The translations under genes and the position numbers were made by a program. A stretch of DNA of 32,162 bases, from assembly GCA_031422195.1 (NCBI GenBank), contig JANOPZ010000120.1, forward strand, positions 1-32,162, written 5' to 3'. Positions 29,186 to 32,162 of this stretch are shown here, in pieces (the first letter of the stretch is position 1; every line of letters begins with the position of its first letter). This DNA is from JALOTE01 sp031422195 (GTDB lineage: Bacteria > Pseudomonadota > Alphaproteobacteria > Rhizobiales > Rhizobiaceae). Below the pieces are notes generated by a model. The model had not been told where the DNA came from. It did not search any database and worked only from the letters and a program-made list of their open reading frames with translations.

Positions 29186-31324
29186 TCAAAACTTCGCCGT
29201 ATACGCCATCGACGCTTTGAAGCTGCGGCCTTTGGCAGGGCCTGCCGTTTGCAAATATTCCTGATAGTTGTTGTCAAAAATATTATTGACGCGGCCTGTC
29301 AGTTCAAAGCCTTTCAGCGTTCCCTCCTGCGGCTTCCATGACGCAAAAATGTCGTGGACATTAAAGGCTTTGAGGCGCCGTTGATCGTCGGCGGTTGGCG
29401 GCAAGGCTTCCGGCCAGCGGGTTTGCGCGGCAACAAGGCGGGCATCCCAGCCAAAGCGGATGTCGTAATCCGGTAGCTTGCCACCAAGTGTAAATGAGAC
29501 CTCGTCGGGCGCAATCGAGGTTGCGGGGCGCCCTGTCAGCTTTTCATCGCCACGAATGAGAGACGCTGCAAAACTGGCAAACGCATATTCAGTGTCGTAT
29601 GAGCCTTCGAGTTCAACGCCGTAAATGATTGTTTCACCGGCGTTGACAAACGGTTTGGTTGAGACGGGCAGCGTATCCCCACCTCGAACAATACGGTTTT
29701 GAACATCGTTGTAAAAGCCGGTGAGTTTATAGCTGAATTGATCACCGTCTTGGAACACGTCAGGCAGTTCCTGACCAAACCCAAGCTCAACAGTGTGGGC
29801 GGTTTCTTTGTTCAGTTTGCCTTGCACAGTGGTGGCGATGAACGAGAATTCTTCGTCGATACCCGGCAAACGTTGCGTGTAAGCATATGAACCAAACAAC
29901 GACAACGTGTCGGTCAGTTTGTAGTGAACTGCAAGTTTAGGCGCTAAAGCAATGTCGGAAACCTCAACCGGTTGAATCGGGCGTTTAGCAAAATTGGGAT
30001 TTCCGTTGATAAACAATGACGTGCCGGTTGCCTCCATAGATTGCCAGTCGGCGCGGATGCCGCCGATGATCGTCAGTTTTTCATCCCAAATAAATTCGTT
30101 CTGGGCAAATGCGCCAATAACAGTCTGGTTGCCTTCGGGGTGTGAGCCGATGCCGGTGCCATCAAGATCAAAACGCCGGCGCTCATGGTATTTGCCTTGC
30201 AGGCCAACCGTTAGGAAGTTTTCATACCCTTCGCCTTCCCACTCAAACGTGTTCTCGCCTTTCAGCTCCCAATAAGCGTAAGAAAACTCAGCATTGATAA
30301 ACTGCTCTTGCTTATTGATCTGCTCAGAATAAGACGCTTGGATTTTAAGGTCGAGCCACGGATTGTCTGACGCTTCATCCTCATAGGACAGGATATAAGT
30401 CGTATCGCTGGTGCTGCGCGGAACAAGCGGCGGCATTGTCACCGGCAAACCCCCTGGAGAGGTTGCAGACAGTCCATCGGTTTCGGTATGTGAATATGAG
30501 GCGCGTAAAACCTGCTCTTTGGCCTCATCCATATAGAACGTGCCTTTCAGCAAACCGGATGGAAATTGACCGGCAGTGCCGATTTTTTCAAACCCGCCAC
30601 CCGCAATGATGTTTTGCACATCGCGGTAATTGCCTGACACCAGAAACTCAGCGTTTTCGCTGGCACGCAACGCCAAAATTGCTGAAGCGACATAGCCTTT
30701 TTGGTTGCTGTCACCTTCCATTTTAACGCGGATCGCACCCTTGTCGCCGTCCTCTAAAAAGTCGGAGGCATCTTTGGTGGTGAAGTTGATCACGCCGCCC
30801 AATACTCCCGAACCGTAAAGCGTGCCGGAGGCAGGCCCGCGCAAAACTTCAACGCGCTTGAACAAGGACGGGTCAGCAAAAATACCGCCCATCCGGTAGG
30901 ATTCGTAATATTTGGTTGCGCCATCAACAGTCAGCAACACACGGCCTTCTTGGTTAGAGCCGACTTCTTGAGGGCCAAAACCACGAATGTTAAAGTTGCT
31001 GCCAAGAATGTTTGAATCGCCGCCGGTGGCTTTGACGCCGGGAATTTTATCGGTGATATCGCCAAGATCATCCATGATTTTCTCATCGAGATCTTCTTGC
31101 TCCAGCACGGTTACGGCCTGCGGTGTATCGGTCGCCACTTTAACGCGGCCAGCACCCAAAATCAGGCGTTTTAACAGGGTAACCCGCCCTTGTTTTGGCG
31201 CAGTGGCTTGTGTTGCGGAAGGCGTAACCGGCGCGGTTTGTGCTACAGCCAATGCTGGTTGCAGCGCTAACAGCGCAACTGCGCTGGTTGAAATTAAAAG
31301 CCCTCGGGCAAATTTAGTCCCCAT
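29186..31324 (-). CDS. hmuR: TonB-dependent heme/hemoprotein receptor
   Basis: A 712-residue outer-membrane receptor. The start at 31324 is chosen because GGAG lies 7 nt upstream and the sequence then begins with a clear signal peptide (MGTKFARGLLISTSAVALLA...AVAQ). The plug domain (~70-190) has ITDKIPGVKATGGDSNILGS, NIRGFG and VEVLRGPASGTLYGSGVLGG; the rest is a 22-strand barrel ending in a terminal Phe (AYTAKF). The segment SYAYTQRLPGIDEEF aligns with the conserved barrel segment near the heme-binding histidine of HmuR/HemR receptors. It imports heme using TonB energy. The divergent hemP-hmuS genes support heme as substrate. No TonB/ExbB/ExbD genes are in the window. Confidence 0.88.
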   Translation of the reverse strand: MGTKFARGLLISTSAVALLALQPALAVAQTAPVTPSATQATAPKQGRVTLLKRLILGAGRVKVATDTPQAVTVLEQEDLDEKIMDDLGDITDKIPGVKATGGDSNILGSNFNIRGFGPQEVGSNQEGRVLLTVDGATKYYESYRMGGIFADPSLFKRVEVLRGPASGTLYGSGVLGGVINFTTKDASDFLEDGDKGAIRVKMEGDSNQKGYVASAILALRASENAEFLVSGNYRDVQNIIAGGGFEKIGTAGQFPSGLLKGTFYMDEAKEQVLRASYSHTETDGLSATSPGGLPVTMPPLVPRSTSDTTYILSYEDEASDNPWLDLKIQASYSEQINKQEQFINAEFSYAYWELKGENTFEWEGEGYENFLTVGLQGKYHERRRFDLDGTGIGSHPEGNQTVIGAFAQNEFIWDEKLTIIGGIRADWQSMEATGTSLFINGNPNFAKRPIQPVEVSDIALAPKLAVHYKLTDTLSLFGSYAYTQRLPGIDEEFSFIATTVQGKLNKETAHTVELGFGQELPDVFQDGDQFSYKLTGFYNDVQNRIVRGGDTLPVSTKPFVNAGETIIYGVELEGSYDTEYAFASFAASLIRGDEKLTGRPATSIAPDEVSFTLGGKLPDYDIRFGWDARLVAAQTRWPEALPPTADDQRRLKAFNVHDIFASWKPQEGTLKGFELTGRVNNIFDNNYQEYLQTAGPAKGRSFKASMAYTAKF

Positions 31325-31459
31325 CAATCCACTCCATTTTGTTTTTTGGAAAATGGCTGGCTGGCGGAGGCTGGCTTGCACATAAACGGTTTTGGCCACT
31401 CATAAAAGACGCAAGAACTGCTTGACATTCTTACGGTGACGGATGATGTTTATGAAACA

Positions 31460-31474
31460 TGACTGTGATAGTCA
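31460..31474. promoter_or_regulatory. Candidate iron-responsive operator (TGA-N9-TCA) between hmuR and hemP
   Basis: TGACTGTGATAGTCA is a perfect palindrome in its outer five bases and fits TGA-N9-TCA, the IRO box bound by the rhizobial iron regulator RirA. On the minus strand it overlaps a plausible promoter for hmuR: TTGACT (31477-31472), 17-nt spacer, TAAACA (31454-31449). Iron-repressed expression of both heme genes is the expected result. The motif is short and could be coincidental. Confidence 0.5.
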
Positions 31475-31593
31475 AGTTTGAATTATCGAGTTTTACCGAC
31501 TCTGAAATAACTGATGCCAAGCCAGCCTCGTTGCCAGCCAGGCGCCCAAAACGGCAAACGCTTCTAAATAAACGTGATGACATCAGAAAAACC

Positions 31594-31770
31594 ATGGATT
31601 TAGACAGCAAAACTCCAATTTTCACCCCCGTCGAAATACAGGTTGAAAAACTGCGCGTTCTCGACAGCCAGCATTTATTGCTCGGTGAGGCTGAAGTTGG
31701 GATTTTGCATGAAAACGCGGTTTACCGGCTGAGGGTCACCAAACAGGGCAAGTTGATCCTTAATAAATAG
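31594..31770 (+). CDS. hmuP: HemP/HmuP, hemin uptake protein
   Basis: The ATG at 31594 gives 58 residues ending LLGEAEVGILHENAVYRLRV and TKQGKLILNK, the conserved HemP C-terminus (I.H....YRLR.T..GKLIL.K). An in-frame ATG at 31459 would give 103 residues but lies on the candidate iron operator and adds a non-conserved segment, so the shorter form is preferred; neither has a strong ribosome site. In Bradyrhizobium and Sinorhizobium HmuP is needed for hmuR expression, acting as a co-activator. It is followed 18 bp later by hmuS. Confidence 0.85.
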   Translation: MDLDSKTPIFTPVEIQVEKLRVLDSQHLLLGEAEVGILHENAVYRLRVTKQGKLILNK

Positions 31771-31788
31771 GCGTAAGCAGGTACCATA

Positions 31789-32162
31789 ATGACACTTCAA
31801 ACCCGGCTCGTCGCGGCAGATATCCGTGCGGCGCAAACCCAAAACCCAAAACTGCGCGAGCGTGAATTGGCCGCGCAACTTGGTATCTCTGAGGCAGAAC
31901 TCTTAGCCGCTTGGCTGGGTGAAACAGCCGTGCGCATCGACCCTAACCCTGCTCATGTCATCCCGCATTTGATGCAGGTTGGCGAGGTTATGGCGCTGAC
32001 CCGCAATGATGTTGTGGTGCACGAAAAAATTGGCATGTATGAACGCTTCAAGCAGCGCGAAAGCACCGCAATGGTGCTCGGCCCTGATATTGATATGCGG
32101 ATATTTCCCGATCAATGGGCTTACGGGTTTGCGGTTGAAAAAACCGATACAGATGGCGCAAC
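31789..32162 (+). CDS. hmuS: HmuS, hemin-degrading factor, N-terminal part (cut by window end)
   Basis: The first ~124 residues are present; the frame is open at the right edge. RAAQTQNPKLRERELAAQLG, SEAELLAAWLG, and VGEVMALTRNDVVVHEKIGM followed by YE are typical of the N-terminal half of HemS/HmuS/ChuS proteins. These cytoplasmic proteins bind incoming heme and either degrade it or pass it on, releasing iron. It is in an operon with hmuP, and the usual hmuTUV transporter genes may follow outside the window. Confidence 0.93.
   Translation, partial: MTLQTRLVAADIRAAQTQNPKLRERELAAQLGISEAELLAAWLGETAVRIDPNPAHVIPHLMQVGEVMALTRNDVVVHEKIGMYERFKQRESTAMVLGPDIDMRIFPDQWAYGFAVEKTDTDGA

Noticed and set aside
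31325..31399. N-terminal extension of the heme receptor from a GTG at 31399
   Set aside because: It would bury the signal peptide; the ATG at 31324 has a ribosome site and starts the signal peptide directly.
1..32162. tRNA, rRNA, insertion sequence or integrase genes
   Set aside because: I looked for transposase-like proteins, terminal inverted repeats of IS type and tRNA-like cloverleafs and saw none.

Overview
The window comes from an alphaproteobacterium, most likely of the order Hyphomicrobiales (Rhizobiales). It carries a complete EcfG/NepR/PhyR general stress response locus, a full-length NdvB-type cyclic beta-1,2-glucan synthase, a RuBisCO-like protein beside a sugar ABC-transporter binding protein, and a rhizobial-style heme uptake locus. 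Base composition looks moderate, roughly half G+C by eye. Genus and species cannot be read from it.

Layout. (1) 1-1815, plus strand: the end of a sugar-binding protein, a RuBisCO-like protein whose stop codon lies in a 28-bp tandem repeat, and a scrap resembling the C-terminus of an NAD(P)H-hydrate repair enzyme. (2) 1889-9879, minus strand: the potassium operon kdpFABCDE, headed by two tiny membrane peptides (KdpF and an extra 27-residue one). (3) 10184-27554: a stress island. It holds a divergent pair of membrane-protein operons (YqjD/YqjE-like; DUF3309 + AI-2E transporter), a broken dps, the 8.5-kb ndvB, several very small proteins, a HWE-type sensor kinase, and the regulatory core nepR-ecfG / phyR. 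(4) 27646-29064: remnants and unknowns, namely the tail of a WD40 protein, a small Cys-containing open frame without a start codon, and two overlapping unrecognised genes. (5) 29186-32162: heme uptake, with a TonB-dependent receptor on the minus strand divergent from hemP and hmuS (cut by the window end).

The unifying signal in region 3 is a promoter motif. Nine sites match GGAAC-N16/17-CGTT exactly, the consensus of EcfG-type sigma factors, and each sits just upstream of a gene or of a predicted RNA. Two further sites differ in one base of the -10. Nine fixed bases, two spacings and two strands would give about 0.5 chance hits in 32 kb at even base composition. The sigma factor, its anti-sigma NepR, its anti-anti-sigma PhyR, a candidate upstream kinase and many of its targets are therefore clustered.

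The most interesting candidate is a small RNA of about 115 nt on the minus strand (about 22216-22332). It has a perfect EcfG promoter and a perfect 14-bp terminator hairpin with a CCUCC-containing loop, and there are further C-rich segments in its 5' half. It resembles in design, though not demonstrably in sequence, the GsrN stress RNA of Caulobacter.
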